From: Myxococcales bacterium
Lineage (GTDB): Bacteria > Myxococcota_A > Polyangia > Polyangiales > Polyangiaceae
Assembly (NCBI GenBank): GCA_016712525.1
Contig: JADJQX010000001.1
Span: forward strand, 2,170,001 to 2,234,000
Reading direction: 5' to 3'
DNA: 64,000 nt
Shown one piece after another: positions 32,464-41,232 of this stretch. A program made the translations under genes and the position numbers. Position 1 is the first letter of the stretch, and each line of letters begins with the position of its first letter. The notes beneath the pieces are model-generated. The model did not search any database and had not been told where the DNA came from. It saw nothing but the letters and a program-made list of their open reading frames with translations.

Positions 32464-34496
32464 GTCGTTGGGGGGCTCATGGCGCCGTCGATGGCGCTCA
32501 CGTGCTCGGCGATTCGGCTCCCGACCTCGGTGGGAGGTGCGTCGTGGGAGGGCAAGACGTGAGCGGCGAGCGCCACGGCGACGTCTCTCACGTGCCGAAG
32601 GAGCTCGGGCACGCGCGCGGCATCGCTCGTGGACATCGGGTTTCCGTCGCCGCTGAGCACCTTCGCCACGAGCTCTCGCAAGAACGCGGGGAATCCGCGC
32701 GGGCTCGCGAGGCCCTCCGCGAAGCCCTCGAGGCGTGCCTTCCCGTTCGGGCCGAGGAGCTCTTCGCGAAGCTCCCGGAGCACGGCCTCCACGTGGTCGG
32801 GCGTGATCGTCGGGGCCGCCGAGAGGGCGTCTCCCGCGACCGCCGTGGGCGCTTGGCTCGTGGGCAGAGGCAGCGCCCCCGAGAGCCCGAGGCTCCGGGC
32901 CACCTCGTGCGCACGGTAACGCCCCGATTCCATCGCCCCCGACATGTACCCGAGATCCACGCGCATATCGGAGTATTTGGTGTAGTACGGGCCCTTGGAG
33001 GTGGGGAGGAGCACCTTGTCGGCGCCATAGGCCGGTTTGTGCTCCGGGGCGAAGAGATCGTAGCGAGGCGAGGTCGAGTGGGGCGTGAGGTTCCGCGCGT
33101 TCTCGGCGCACGCGAAGAACACCTTGTCGTCCCACGAAGCATCGAGGAGCTGGCCCGGCTCTCCGGTGAGCATTCCAGGCGTGAAGATCGTGTTCGGTCC
33201 ACCGCCGACGTGGGGCTCTTCCGGTGTCCACAGGTAGTGGTCGAGGCGGATCATGAGGCCCGCCTCCGGGAGGGCCCGCTCGTCTTGGAAGAGGTCGCGC
33301 AGCGTGCCCGTGATCCACGTCACGATGGCGTCTTGCGTGGGGTTCGGTCCGAGCTTGGCGAGCTGCTCACCCACCGTGAAGGTCATGAGCACGAAGGGCC
33401 CCTCGGGGCCGGTCCCCGAGTTGTCCATCACCCAGAGAATAGGGTAGTTCGCCCCGCCGACGTAGCCGTCGTACGAATAGCCGTTCGAGTCTCGCCAGAA
33501 GGGCTCTTTGTAGAATACTTGGCACTTCAGCGTCGTGCCCATGGGCTGGGACATGAGCGCCTTCCTGGCCGCGGGTGGCTCGGGCAAGAAGGTGATCTTT
33601 CCGGCCGTGGCGGGCGACGTGGCGACGATGACTTTCTTCGCCCTGATGCACTCGCCCGTGTCCGTCGTCACGACCACCGTGTCGCCGCGGAGGTCGATCG
33701 TGGTGGCGCGCGTGCCCTGGGTGATGGTGTGTCTCACCTTCGCGGCGTACGCCTCGGCGAGGGTGCTCGTGCCCTTGTTCAGCCAGTATTGCTGGGGCCC
33801 GCCCACGTCGTCGTTGATCTCGTTCAAGAAGCCGTCGTTGCAGGCGGTATACCAGAGTAGGTAATAGGGAGAGATCTGGGACGGCTCGACCGAGAGCAGG
33901 GCCTCGATGCTGATGCGCATGAGGTCTTTCACGGTGGGCACGAGCCACCATTTTTCGCCGAGCCACGACCAGACGTCGACCTTGTCGAGCGCGAGCAGCC
34001 AGTCGGGGCCCTTCCAAGGCTCGACGACGTCGATCGAGGCCTCGATGAGGGACATCTCGGCGATCATTCCGACCATCCCGATCGCCGCCACGATACCGAG
34101 CTGAGGTGGCGCTCCGGGGATCCCGAAGAGGCTGTCCGTTCCCTTGAAGCAGTAGCGCTCCCCATTCAGGATCATCACCTCCCAAGGCGGCACGATCTTG
34201 GTTCGGAGGTTCGCGCCGTTCACGAGCCCCTCGGGCAAAAGCTCCCGAATCTGGTCCATGATCGTGTTCTGCGCGTCGCCCACGTACTCGGCGCCATGGT
34301 CGAACCGGAGCGGCGAGCCCGCGGGGATGCCTGCGTCGTACGCGTAGGCGCGTCCGCCGAGATGGTCCGTGTACGAGTCGAGGAGGCGCACCTTCGCGCC
34401 CATCGCGGAGAGCTCGCGGGCCGCCGAGATCCCGGCAAACCCTCCACCAACGATCAGCACGTCGAGCGGGGCGGAGTCGGTACCGTCGGTCTTCAT
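32460..34496 (-). CDS. Flavin amine oxidase-like FAD oxidoreductase with C-terminal extension
   Basis: 678 residues. Rossmann motif DVLIVGGGFAGISAARELSAMG at 12-33 and the LGGRAYAY segment around 46-53 identify a flavin-containing amine oxidase/monoamine oxidase fold. The FAD-proximal C-terminal part is around DKVLLPTSKGPYYTKYSDMRVDLGYMSGAMESGRYRAHEV (about 505-540), which substitutes for the usual GYMEGAI(E)SG motif. After that comes a 130-residue helical extension (APTITPDHVEAVLRELREELLG..., AVALAAHVLP) not found in typical oxidases. AAGGAGGA is 7-8 bp before the ATG, an excellent ribosome binding site. The stop overlaps the start of the kinase-ATPase gene. Substrate unknown. Confidence 0.85.
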   Translation of the reverse strand: MKTDGTDSAPLDVLIVGGGFAGISAARELSAMGAKVRLLDSYTDHLGGRAYAYDAGIPAGSPLRFDHGAEYVGDAQNTIMDQIRELLPEGLVNGANLRTKIVPPWEVMILNGERYCFKGTDSLFGIPGAPPQLGIVAAIGMVGMIAEMSLIEASIDVVEPWKGPDWLLALDKVDVWSWLGEKWWLVPTVKDLMRISIEALLSVEPSQISPYYLLWYTACNDGFLNEINDDVGGPQQYWLNKGTSTLAEAYAAKVRHTITQGTRATTIDLRGDTVVVTTDTGECIRAKKVIVATSPATAGKITFLPEPPAARKALMSQPMGTTLKCQVFYKEPFWRDSNGYSYDGYVGGANYPILWVMDNSGTGPEGPFVLMTFTVGEQLAKLGPNPTQDAIVTWITGTLRDLFQDERALPEAGLMIRLDHYLWTPEEPHVGGGPNTIFTPGMLTGEPGQLLDASWDDKVFFACAENARNLTPHSTSPRYDLFAPEHKPAYGADKVLLPTSKGPYYTKYSDMRVDLGYMSGAMESGRYRAHEVARSLGLSGALPLPTSQAPTAVAGDALSAAPTITPDHVEAVLRELREELLGPNGKARLEGFAEGLASPRGFPAFLRELVAKVLSGDGNPMSTSDAARVPELLRHVRDVAVALAAHVLPSHDAPPTEVGSRIAEHVSAIDGAMSPPTT

Positions 34497-34545
34497 CGGG
34501 ATCCTCCTTCGGCGTACCTACGCACGGATCCTGCGATCCTACCGC

Positions 34546-34557
34546 GCGAACGTTCGC
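34546..34557. promoter_or_regulatory. 12-bp palindrome GCGAACGTTCGC
   Basis: Perfect dyad in the 101-bp gap between the MerR gene and the oxidase gene, 50 bp upstream of the oxidase ATG. GGATC-CTGC-GATCC lies next to it (34527-34540). Possible second operator or promoter that lets the oxidase and kinase be expressed separately. Confidence 0.4.
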
Positions 34558-34597
34558 CGCGTATCGCCGAGACACGTCCCACCGGTAGGGTAGTTGG

Positions 34598-35395
34598 CTA
34601 CATCGTGGTCGTGCGTCGCCCTCGCGGCTTTCGAGCGGGTTTCTTCGGTCCCCGGGCGAGTGTCGGGAGGTGCTCTCCGATCGCTGCGCGGGTTCGGGCG
34701 TCGAGGGCCAGCATCAGCTCGGCGGTCGTGGCTCGCCGGGCCAGGGGGCGAAGGTCGCGGACGGTCGACTCGAGATCGCGGAGGGCGGCTCCCCCTTCGT
34801 TCGACGTGAGGCGCGGCCCGAGCACCTCGACGACCAGGAGATCGACGAGCGTCGTGGCGATGATGGCGATGCTCGATCGGATCTTCTCGAGGGCGATCAT
34901 CAGGGGCGCAGGGCGAACCCCCGCTTCGTGGAGCTTGGCCGCGGCTCTCAGCACCTCGGGGCTAGGGACATGAAAGCGGTCTCCGCCCTGGGCGACGACC
35001 AGCCCGGCTCCCTCGACACGCGCGACCATGTCGTCGGAGCCCCCGAAGAGCGTCGCGAGCTCGCCGCGCGTCGCCTCACCCGGGGTCTCGTCGGAGAAGG
35101 GCCGGGTCAGCGCGTCTTCGAGACCCACGAGATCGCGCACGTCGTGCCCCTCTTCGAGGCCCTTCACCACCTCGGCGATGGCGCGCTGCGAGAAGCCGCG
35201 ATCGAGGAGCGCGCCGATCATGCGGAGCCTCGCGAGGTGCCCCCGATCGTAGAGCCCGATCCTCCCTTCGCGAGCGGGGGGCGCGAGGAGCCCGCGCTCT
35301 TGGTACGAGCGCACGTTGCGCACCGTGGTTCCGGCGGCGCGCGCGAGGTCGTCGATGCGGTAGGTGTTTTGGTCCCCGGTGCGTGGGCGGGTCAT
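34598..35395 (-). CDS. MerR family transcriptional regulator
   Basis: 265 residues. N-terminal MerR winged helix-turn-helix: YRIDDLARAAGTTVRNVRSYQERGLLAPPAREGRIGLYDRGHLARLRMIGALLDRGFSQRAIAEVVKGLEEG, followed by a long C-terminal region (about 100-245) with a conserved-looking hydrophobic core and a final basic Lys/Arg-rich tail. There is no Cys cluster, so it is not a classical metal sensor; a large C-terminal domain suggests an organic effector. Its ATG overlaps the stop of the EphD-like fusion gene by 4 bp. It probably acts at the 19-bp-spacer promoter upstream of that gene. Confidence 0.9.
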   Translation of the reverse strand: MTRPRTGDQNTYRIDDLARAAGTTVRNVRSYQERGLLAPPAREGRIGLYDRGHLARLRMIGALLDRGFSQRAIAEVVKGLEEGHDVRDLVGLEDALTRPFSDETPGEATRGELATLFGGSDDMVARVEGAGLVVAQGGDRFHVPSPEVLRAAAKLHEAGVRPAPLMIALEKIRSSIAIIATTLVDLLVVEVLGPRLTSNEGGAALRDLESTVRDLRPLARRATTAELMLALDARTRAAIGEHLPTLARGPKKPARKPRGRRTTTM

Positions 35396-37221
35396 GTGCG
35401 TGCGCCTCGTACACGTCGCGCTTTGGGGCGTGTGCCGGGCGGATCGAACGTGCCGAGCCAGCGCACGAAGCTAGGAGCGGCGCGCGACAACGCGTGGAGC
35501 ACGTGAGCTTCGACGTTGACGGGCACCACCGCGAGGTCCTCCGCGACCGCCCGCGCGATGGCCTCCGCGACCACCTCGGGGCCGACCCCTCGGAGGGCGT
35601 AGAGCTTGGCCGCCTCGTCGCGTGCGCGGCTCTCCTCGGCCTCGTCGCGGCCGGCGAAACGCGTCCTTCGCGTGATGGGAGTGTCGACGATCCCAGGGCA
35701 AATCGCGGATACGCCGATGCCGTCCTCGGCGAGCTCGGCGCGCAAGCACTCGGCGACCATGAGGGCCGCGCGCTTCGACACGCCGTAGGCGGGCAGGCTC
35801 TTGCCCGGGGCGAACGCGGCGGCCGAGGCCGTGACCACGATGTGACCACCTTCTCCGCGAGCGCGCATCGCCTCGCCGAAGAGCCTCGCGCCGTGAACGA
35901 CGCCGAGCACGTTCACCGCGAGGAGGTCGTCCCAGTCGCGCGCCGTCGTGTCGAAGAACCGGCCCGCGAGCCCGATACCGGCGTTGAGGACGAGCACGTC
36001 CGGCACACCTTCCCGCGCGAGGACCCCGTCGCGCAGGGTGCGGTTCTCACGCTCGGTGGAGACGTCCACCGCGTAGGCGCTCGCGGTGGCGCCGAGAGCC
36101 GCGCACTCGCCGGCGACCCGTCGCGCGGCGTCCCCGTCTTTGTCGACGACGACGATGTCGTCCCCGGCCTTCGCGTAGAGGAGACAGGTGGCGCGTCCGA
36201 TGCCGGAGCCTCCCCCGGTGACGAGCACGAGACGTCGCCGCGCACGCGCGCCGCGTAGCCGCTTGAAGGAAGGGCTCTCGCTCCCCTGCTCGACGAAGCG
36301 CACCATCTCGTCGACGTACCGCGCGACGTCCTTCGGGCGGGAGAGCGGGAGCCAGTGGCCGCCGCGAACCACGCGCCGGTGGAGGTTCGGGACGAACTTG
36401 TCCACGCTCTCGGTGAGCCACGGGGAGACCGCCGGATCGCCCTCCGGGACGACGATCTGCACGGGGATGTCGGTGCGCCGATCCCTTGGGAAAAGCAGGC
36501 GTTCGAGCATGTTGCGGCGGTAGAGCCCGATGCCCTTCGTCCCGTCCGAGAGGCGGGAGCGCTCGCGGGTCTCGTCGCGTGGGATGCCCTCTCTCTTCGC
36601 GAGAAAGCGCGGGATGGCTTTGGCGAACCCGCCGTGCCACGCCGCTTCGGGGAGGAACGGGAGCTGAAAGAGCAGGATGTACCAAGACCGCGAGAGCTGC
36701 CCTCCGATCTTCCCGAGGCCGCGAGGCCCGCCGACGAGGTGCTCGCGCATCGCCATGCCGACGTGGTCGAGGCACGGCCCGGAGATCGACGTAAAAGAGA
36801 GGATTTTTCCCTCGAACGACGGGTCCGTGACCGACTCCCACGAGTGGATCGAGCCCCAATCGTGCCCCACGAGGTGGACGCCCTTGCCCGGCGCGACGGC
36901 GTCGCACACGGCGCGGAGGTCGTTCGAGAGGCGATCCATCGCGAAGTCGGCGAGCCTCTTCGGGGTGCCCGAGCGGCCTGCGCCGCGTACGTCGAAGGTG
37001 ACCACGTGGTAGTGCGCCGCGAGCTCGGTCGCGATGGCGTCCCACACGGACTGGTTGTCGGGGTACCCGTGCACGAGGACCACGGTCGGCGCGTGCAAGG
37101 CTCCTCGCTCGGTCACGTGGAGGTCGACGCCATCCCCTCGGACGGTCCGCTCGAAGACGGGGCCCGGGGTGAGCGAGCCGAGGGAGATCACGTTGCCGTC
37201 GTTCGTAGGGCGCTTACGCAT
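35392..37221 (-). CDS. EphD-like alpha/beta hydrolase and short-chain dehydrogenase fusion
   Basis: 609 residues. The N-terminal half (about 25-315) is an epoxide-hydrolase-type alpha/beta hydrolase: VVLVHGYPDN, nucleophile Asp121 in GHDWGS, and His289 in RGGHWLPL. The C-terminal half (about 328-585) is a short-chain dehydrogenase: TGGGSGIG (335-342), NAGIG, Ser466 and YGVSK (Tyr479, Lys483). The same domain order is known in mycobacterial EphD, implicated in lipid epoxide metabolism. Here it probably hydrolyses an epoxide or ester and oxidises/reduces the product. Start: the only ATG is 37221, immediately downstream of the predicted promoter; GTG at 37191 is an alternative. It heads the array with MerR, oxidase and kinase. 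Confidence 0.9.
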   Translation of the reverse strand: MRKRPTNDGNVISLGSLTPGPVFERTVRGDGVDLHVTERGALHAPTVVLVHGYPDNQSVWDAIATELAAHYHVVTFDVRGAGRSGTPKRLADFAMDRLSNDLRAVCDAVAPGKGVHLVGHDWGSIHSWESVTDPSFEGKILSFTSISGPCLDHVGMAMREHLVGGPRGLGKIGGQLSRSWYILLFQLPFLPEAAWHGGFAKAIPRFLAKREGIPRDETRERSRLSDGTKGIGLYRRNMLERLLFPRDRRTDIPVQIVVPEGDPAVSPWLTESVDKFVPNLHRRVVRGGHWLPLSRPKDVARYVDEMVRFVEQGSESPSFKRLRGARARRRLVLVTGGGSGIGRATCLLYAKAGDDIVVVDKDGDAARRVAGECAALGATASAYAVDVSTERENRTLRDGVLAREGVPDVLVLNAGIGLAGRFFDTTARDWDDLLAVNVLGVVHGARLFGEAMRARGEGGHIVVTASAAAFAPGKSLPAYGVSKRAALMVAECLRAELAEDGIGVSAICPGIVDTPITRRTRFAGRDEAEESRARDEAAKLYALRGVGPEVVAEAIARAVAEDLAVVPVNVEAHVLHALSRAAPSFVRWLGTFDPPGTRPKARRVRGART

Positions 37222-37225
37222 CCCC

Positions 37226-37256
37226 TAACGTTGCCATTCAGGAATGGCACGGTCAA
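37226..37256 (-). promoter_or_regulatory. MerR-type promoter with palindrome in a 19-bp spacer
   Basis: Read leftward: -35 TTGACC (37256-37251), 19-bp spacer (37250-37232), -10 ACGTTA (37231-37226). The spacer contains TGCCATT-CAGG-AATGGCA, a perfect 7-bp dyad (37232-37249). Elongated spacers with a central palindrome are the mark of MerR-activated promoters, and a MerR gene is the second gene downstream. Confidence 0.7.
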
Positions 37257-37328
37257 CGATGGCACCGTGCCCGCGCTTTTTTTGCCGCGGGCCGGTCACA
37301 CCGATCGGCCGGTGGGCGACGTACGGGC

Positions 37329-38171
37329 ATGAGGCCTGCGACTTCGATGGTGCGCTCCGTCTTCGCCCTCGTGCTCCTGGGGCTCGCGCCCGCCTGCCGA
37401 AAGGCCGCGCCGCCGACCGGCGGAGAGCTGCGTGGGGAGCCGATCCCAGCGCCCACGGTCGCCTCGAAGGCGACGGTCGTGGCTGCTTCGTCGCCGCGTG
37501 CTCCGGCGAAGCTCGAGCACCTGCGCGTCCCTGGGGACGCTCGCGCCGTCGTCGTGCGAGCCGACGATGGGCGCCCCCCGACCACCGTGTTCCTCCCCGG
37601 AATTTGCTCGAACGCCGAAGGGTACCTCGCGGCGTTCCCCGAGGCCGCCCGCGCGCAGGGCGGGGTCGTCGCGATCGACGGTGACGTGCCCTGCCAAGGG
37701 GCGCCCGGCTTCCACTCGTGGTCGTGGGACACGGAGCGCCAAGGAGCGCGCATCGAGGCCGCGCTCGCCGCCGCGGGCCTTCGGGAGATCCCTCCGGAAG
37801 GGATCACCATCGTGGGGTACTCGGCCGGCGCGACCATCGCCGAGAAGCTCTCGGCGTCGCACCCGGCTCGTTTCACGAAGGCCTTCGTCCTCGGCGCGCC
37901 GACCGACGTCTCGGTCCCCTCGTTCCAGCGGTCGCGCGCGGTGGTGACCGGGGCGTGCTCGCTCGACGTCACCGCGCGCATGCGTTCGGGGAGCGTCCGG
38001 CTCGCCGCGAAGCGCGTCCCCTCGACGTACGTCGAGATGCCAGGGTGCACACACGGGCAGGTGGCCGACGCGGAGGCCGTGTTCGACCAGGCGTTCTCGT
38101 TCCTCCGCACGAACGCCCTCGCCGTCCCCGAAGGCGCCGAGGCCGTCCCGATCGTGGGCTACGAGCCCTGA
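37329..38171 (+). CDS. Lipoprotein alpha/beta hydrolase
   Basis: 280 residues. Signal MRPATSMVRSVFALVLLGLAPAC gives a lipobox with Cys at 23, followed by a short linker. The domain shows TTVFLPGICSN (oxyanion region), nucleophile elbow VGYSAGA (Ser at about 166), and PGCTHGQ (His near 240), consistent with an alpha/beta hydrolase fold. Cys residues in VPCQG and GACSL may pair. Divergent from the EphD-like gene across a 107-bp gap that contains the MerR-type promoter, so MerR could touch both directions, though no promoter is obvious for this strand. Convergent with the next gene. Substrate unknown. Confidence 0.82.
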   Translation: MRPATSMVRSVFALVLLGLAPACRKAAPPTGGELRGEPIPAPTVASKATVVAASSPRAPAKLEHLRVPGDARAVVVRADDGRPPTTVFLPGICSNAEGYLAAFPEAARAQGGVVAIDGDVPCQGAPGFHSWSWDTERQGARIEAALAAAGLREIPPEGITIVGYSAGATIAEKLSASHPARFTKAFVLGAPTDVSVPSFQRSRAVVTGACSLDVTARMRSGSVRLAAKRVPSTYVEMPGCTHGQVADAEAVFDQAFSFLRTNALAVPEGAEAVPIVGYEP

Positions 38172-38192
38172 GCGTCGGCCAGCCTCTGACCG

Positions 38193-38942
38193 TCAGAAAT
38201 AGGTGTATCCTACATTGCCACCGATCAAGAAGCGGTCTTCGCCGGCGAGGAAGATGTCGCTCCTCACCGTGATCGTGAAGTACCCGCGGTCGCAACAGTG
38301 GCCGAAGTGCACGAGCACCTCGGGGCTAATCGACGCGCGAAAGGGCTCTTTTTTCCCTCCGCTCTCGAACCCGAAGAGATCGATGGTGCTGCCGATGCCG
38401 CCACCGAATCCCGCCACCCACGTGCTCGGGTGCACGAGGAGCCGGTAGCCCGGGCGCACCCACATGCCCACCGACGAGCCGCTCACGGGCACGATCGCCG
38501 GCTCGAGCATGATGCGGTTCGGGATGTGTTTTCGGACGACGAACTGGCCCTTCTCGCGCGAGCACGCGAGCGCCGGCCCTATCTGAAACGACCACGGGAA
38601 CGAGATCGTCGGCGCGGGCTTGCTGTCGCGGAGCTGGGCGCCGAGGGCAGGGATGAGCGTGGCCGCGATCACACCGCTCGAGTGGGCGATGGCTCGCGTC
38701 AGCTCGACCCAGGGCCCACCGAGGATGGTCTCTTCGCGCTCGGGCTTGAAGGGGACCTTGGGCTGATCTTTCGCCCACGCGTCGAGGTCCTTGTCGGCGC
38801 GCTCCTGGAACTTCTGGCAGGCCTCGAAGCCGTCCTCCGAGTCGGGAGGCGGAGGCTCTTCGGCCTGCGCCGAGCTCGCCCCCGAGAGCGTCGCGAGCAC
38901 GATCGACGAAGCGAGGAGGGCGGCCTTTCGGAAGAACCTCAT
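38193..38942 (-). CDS. Exported beta-strand-rich protein of unknown function
   Basis: 249 residues. Sec signal peptide ending GASSAQA. About 45 acidic residues follow, then strands with Gly and aromatics (FPWSFQIGPALACSR, SVGMWVRPGYRLLVHPSTWVAGFGGGIGSTIDLFGFE, ASISPEVLVHFGHCCDRGYFTITVRSDIFL) and the end GGNVGYTYF, whose final aromatic residue fits an outer-membrane barrel. A CC pair and one more Cys are present. No family recognised. Start is the ATG at 38942, where the signal peptide begins; the ribosome site is weak. A 95-bp gap without recognisable features separates it from manA. Confidence 0.72.
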   Translation of the reverse strand: MRFFRKAALLASSIVLATLSGASSAQAEEPPPPDSEDGFEACQKFQERADKDLDAWAKDQPKVPFKPEREETILGGPWVELTRAIAHSSGVIAATLIPALGAQLRDSKPAPTISFPWSFQIGPALACSREKGQFVVRKHIPNRIMLEPAIVPVSGSSVGMWVRPGYRLLVHPSTWVAGFGGGIGSTIDLFGFESGGKKEPFRASISPEVLVHFGHCCDRGYFTITVRSDIFLAGEDRFLIGGNVGYTYF

Positions 38943-39037
38943 GGGCGCGGCTTTTATCCCGGGTCCGTGGGCGTGACCACTCTCACGTGCGTCTCGGGGG
39001 CTCGGGGCGTCAGGCCCGCGTTCACGACGGCGCGGCC

Positions 39038-40234
39038 TCACGGGACGGTGGCCCGAAAGAGCGTCGCGTCGCCGAGGAGCTCGAGCGGCCCGTCACCGTG
39101 CCTGACATAGAGAGACTCTCCGCGCCGTACGTGGGTCACCTCGTCGCCGCGTCGTACGTCGCAGGCTCCCCTCGTGACGAGCACGATCTGAGGGCCCGTC
39201 GCGGCCGCGAGCGAACGCGCCCCGTCGACCTCGACGCGCGAGAGGGAGAACTCGGCCGCGGTCGTGCGGTACACGATGGCCCCATCGGGGGTCGCCACGC
39301 GCCGCGCGTACGGGACCTCGGTCGGCCGGAACTCGAGCACCTCGGCGAGCCCGTCGACGTCGACGTGTTTCACGGTGAGCCCACCTCGGAGCACGTTGTC
39401 GGAGCTCGCCATGAGCTCGATGCCGGTGCCCTCGAGGTAAGCATGTAGATTCCCTGCATCGAGGAAGAGCGCCTGACCGGGGGACAGCTTCACGAGGTTC
39501 AGGAGCAGCGCGACGGCGATCCCCACGTCGCCGGGGTACTCCCGGGCGAGGCGCGAGGTCCACTCGGCCTCGTCCACGAAGCCCGCGCCTCGGAGCGCCT
39601 CGGCGCCATGGGTCACCTCCTCGGCGATCTCCCGCTTCTCCTCGCTCGCGAAGAGCCCGAGGAACACCTCTCGGAGCGCGTCCCCGTCGCCCTTCGTCTC
39701 GAGCACGTCGGCGTAGGGCGCGAGGCGTGGCGCCCCCGTCGCGCGGAAGACCCGCGCCGCGTCCTTCGCGCGGCGGAAGCCGGAGAGCGCCCAGAAGGGC
39801 GTGAGGGCGCAGAGCACCTCGGGCTTGTGGCTCGCGTCCTTGTAGCTGCGTGTGTGGGCGTCGAGCGCGATCCCCGCGGCGTTCTCGCGATCGAAGCCGG
39901 CCTTGGCTTGCGCGGCGTTCGGGTGGGCCTGGAGCGAGAGCGGGCTCGCCGCGGCGAGCACCTTCAGCAAAAAGGGCAGCTTGGGGCCGAACGCGCGCAG
40001 CGTGGCGTCGCCCAGGTGACCCGAGGGATCGTGCGCTATACATGAATCGAGCGCCCGAGCCTCGGCCCCCTCCTCGACGATGCGCGAGGGAGAGGCCGGG
40101 TGGGCGCCCATCCAAAGCTCCGCCTCGGGCCCTGCGGAGGGAGAGGGGAGGCCCAGGAGCTCGGCGATCTGCGTGCGCGAGCCCCAGGCGTACGGTTTGA
40201 CGACGTTCACGAGGCGATGCATCGAGGGAGCCAT
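39038..40234 (-). CDS. manA: Mannose-6-phosphate isomerase, type I
   Basis: 398 residues. Zn-dependent interconversion of fructose-6-phosphate and mannose-6-phosphate, feeding GDP-mannose and surface glycans. Zn ligands fit the class I enzymes: LQAHPN (Gln102, His104), YKDASHKPEVLCAL (Glu139), and GNLHAYLEG (His264). The start LVNVVKPYAWGSRTQIAELLG is also typical. ATG 40234 matches family starts; GTG 40252 is possible but less likely. It lies 27 bp downstream of the DUF481 gene and probably belongs to a leftward operon with that gene and the OmpA-like gene, tying sugar supply to envelope proteins. Confidence 0.94.
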   Translation of the reverse strand: MAPSMHRLVNVVKPYAWGSRTQIAELLGLPSPSAGPEAELWMGAHPASPSRIVEEGAEARALDSCIAHDPSGHLGDATLRAFGPKLPFLLKVLAAASPLSLQAHPNAAQAKAGFDRENAAGIALDAHTRSYKDASHKPEVLCALTPFWALSGFRRAKDAARVFRATGAPRLAPYADVLETKGDGDALREVFLGLFASEEKREIAEEVTHGAEALRGAGFVDEAEWTSRLAREYPGDVGIAVALLLNLVKLSPGQALFLDAGNLHAYLEGTGIELMASSDNVLRGGLTVKHVDVDGLAEVLEFRPTEVPYARRVATPDGAIVYRTTAAEFSLSRVEVDGARSLAAATGPQIVLVTRGACDVRRGDEVTHVRRGESLYVRHGDGPLELLGDATLFRATVP

Positions 40235-40261
40235 GCTCCCCCATGCTCGCACGAAACGAGA

Positions 40262-41194
40262 TCAGAACAGCGTGTAGACGAGGTTCACCGAGGCGATCGA
40301 GTCGGCCTTCTCCACCGTGGGGAGCGGCTGGTTCTCGAAGCGCATCTGGTAGGTCGTAGCGATGGCGAGCTTGTCGGAAACCTTTGCCTTGATGCCGGCG
40401 TCGAGGTTCAAGCGGTAGATGCTGACCGACTCGTGCACGTTCTGGAGGTACTCGACGCCGGTCGTGAGGCTCACCATCTCGTAGAGCTGGTTATCGTAGC
40501 CCACGTAGAAGCGCGCGTTGGCGTACGTGACCGACTTGTCGATCGACGACGAGCCACCCACGGGCGCGGACTTGTCGAGCGTCTCCTGGTTTCGCACGTC
40601 GTGTTGGATCTGCATGCCGGCCTCGATCCAGGCCTTCTGCTGCTTCGTCTCGATGAGGTACGCGGCCACGCCCGGGTCGATCGTGAGGCGGAAATCGAGG
40701 CCCTGGAACTTGTCGTGCCTGCCCGTGCCCTGCAGGAACGCCGCGAAATTGTTCGAGAAAAAGTAGTCGTACCGCGCGAGCCCCTGGAGGTTCGCCACGG
40801 TGTCGACGACGGGCTCGCCCTTCTTTCCGGCGCGCGCGTAGTTGCCGAAGAACGAGGCCGAGAACTGGTGTACGTCGCGGCGGAGGCGGAGCTTGCCACC
40901 GGCCGTGAGGGCGATGGTGCGCGCGTTTCCGCTCGTGAAGAGACCACCGGCGCTGAGCGAGGCCTCGGTCGCGTCCTTGGCGGCCTTGCGCTCGTCTTCT
41001 TTGACTTGGGCCGCGAACGTGCCGGTCCCGGCGACCTCGGTGGCGCCCTTCGTCGCGGGTGCGGCCGCGGGCGCGGTGCCTTTGGGTACGGCCGGCGCGG
41101 CGGGGGCGTCGGCGGCGCTCGCCGTCGCGGCGAAGGCGAGCGTCGACGCGGCGGCGGTGAGGGCTAGCGGGAGGCGGAAGAAGCGGGAAGTCAT
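40262..41194 (-). CDS. DUF481 outer-membrane protein
   Basis: 310 residues. Signal peptide ending ATASAA, an Ala/Pro linker to about residue 60, then a DUF481 domain: LSAGGLFTSGNARTIALTAGGKLRLRRDVHQFSASFFGNYARA, repeated strand pairs such as RYDYFFSNNFAAFLQGTGRHD and the closing SIASVNLVYTLF. Members (YdiY-like) are beta-barrel proteins often linked to salt or stress. The ATG at 41194 is preceded by GAGGAAA, almost identical to the leader of the upstream OmpA-like gene 38 bp away, so the two are likely cotranscribed. Confidence 0.87.
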   Translation of the reverse strand: MTSRFFRLPLALTAAASTLAFAATASAADAPAAPAVPKGTAPAAAPATKGATEVAGTGTFAAQVKEDERKAAKDATEASLSAGGLFTSGNARTIALTAGGKLRLRRDVHQFSASFFGNYARAGKKGEPVVDTVANLQGLARYDYFFSNNFAAFLQGTGRHDKFQGLDFRLTIDPGVAAYLIETKQQKAWIEAGMQIQHDVRNQETLDKSAPVGGSSSIDKSVTYANARFYVGYDNQLYEMVSLTTGVEYLQNVHESVSIYRLNLDAGIKAKVSDKLAIATTYQMRFENQPLPTVEKADSIASVNLVYTLF

Positions 41195-41232
41195 GCTCGA
41201 TTTCCTCGTGGAGGACGAAAAGACGAAGTCGT

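Noticed and set aside
38185..38197. TCTGA-CCG-TCAGA dyad between convergent genes
   Set aside because: Only 5-bp arms, no T-run, and it includes the stop of the leftward gene, so I do not call it a terminator.
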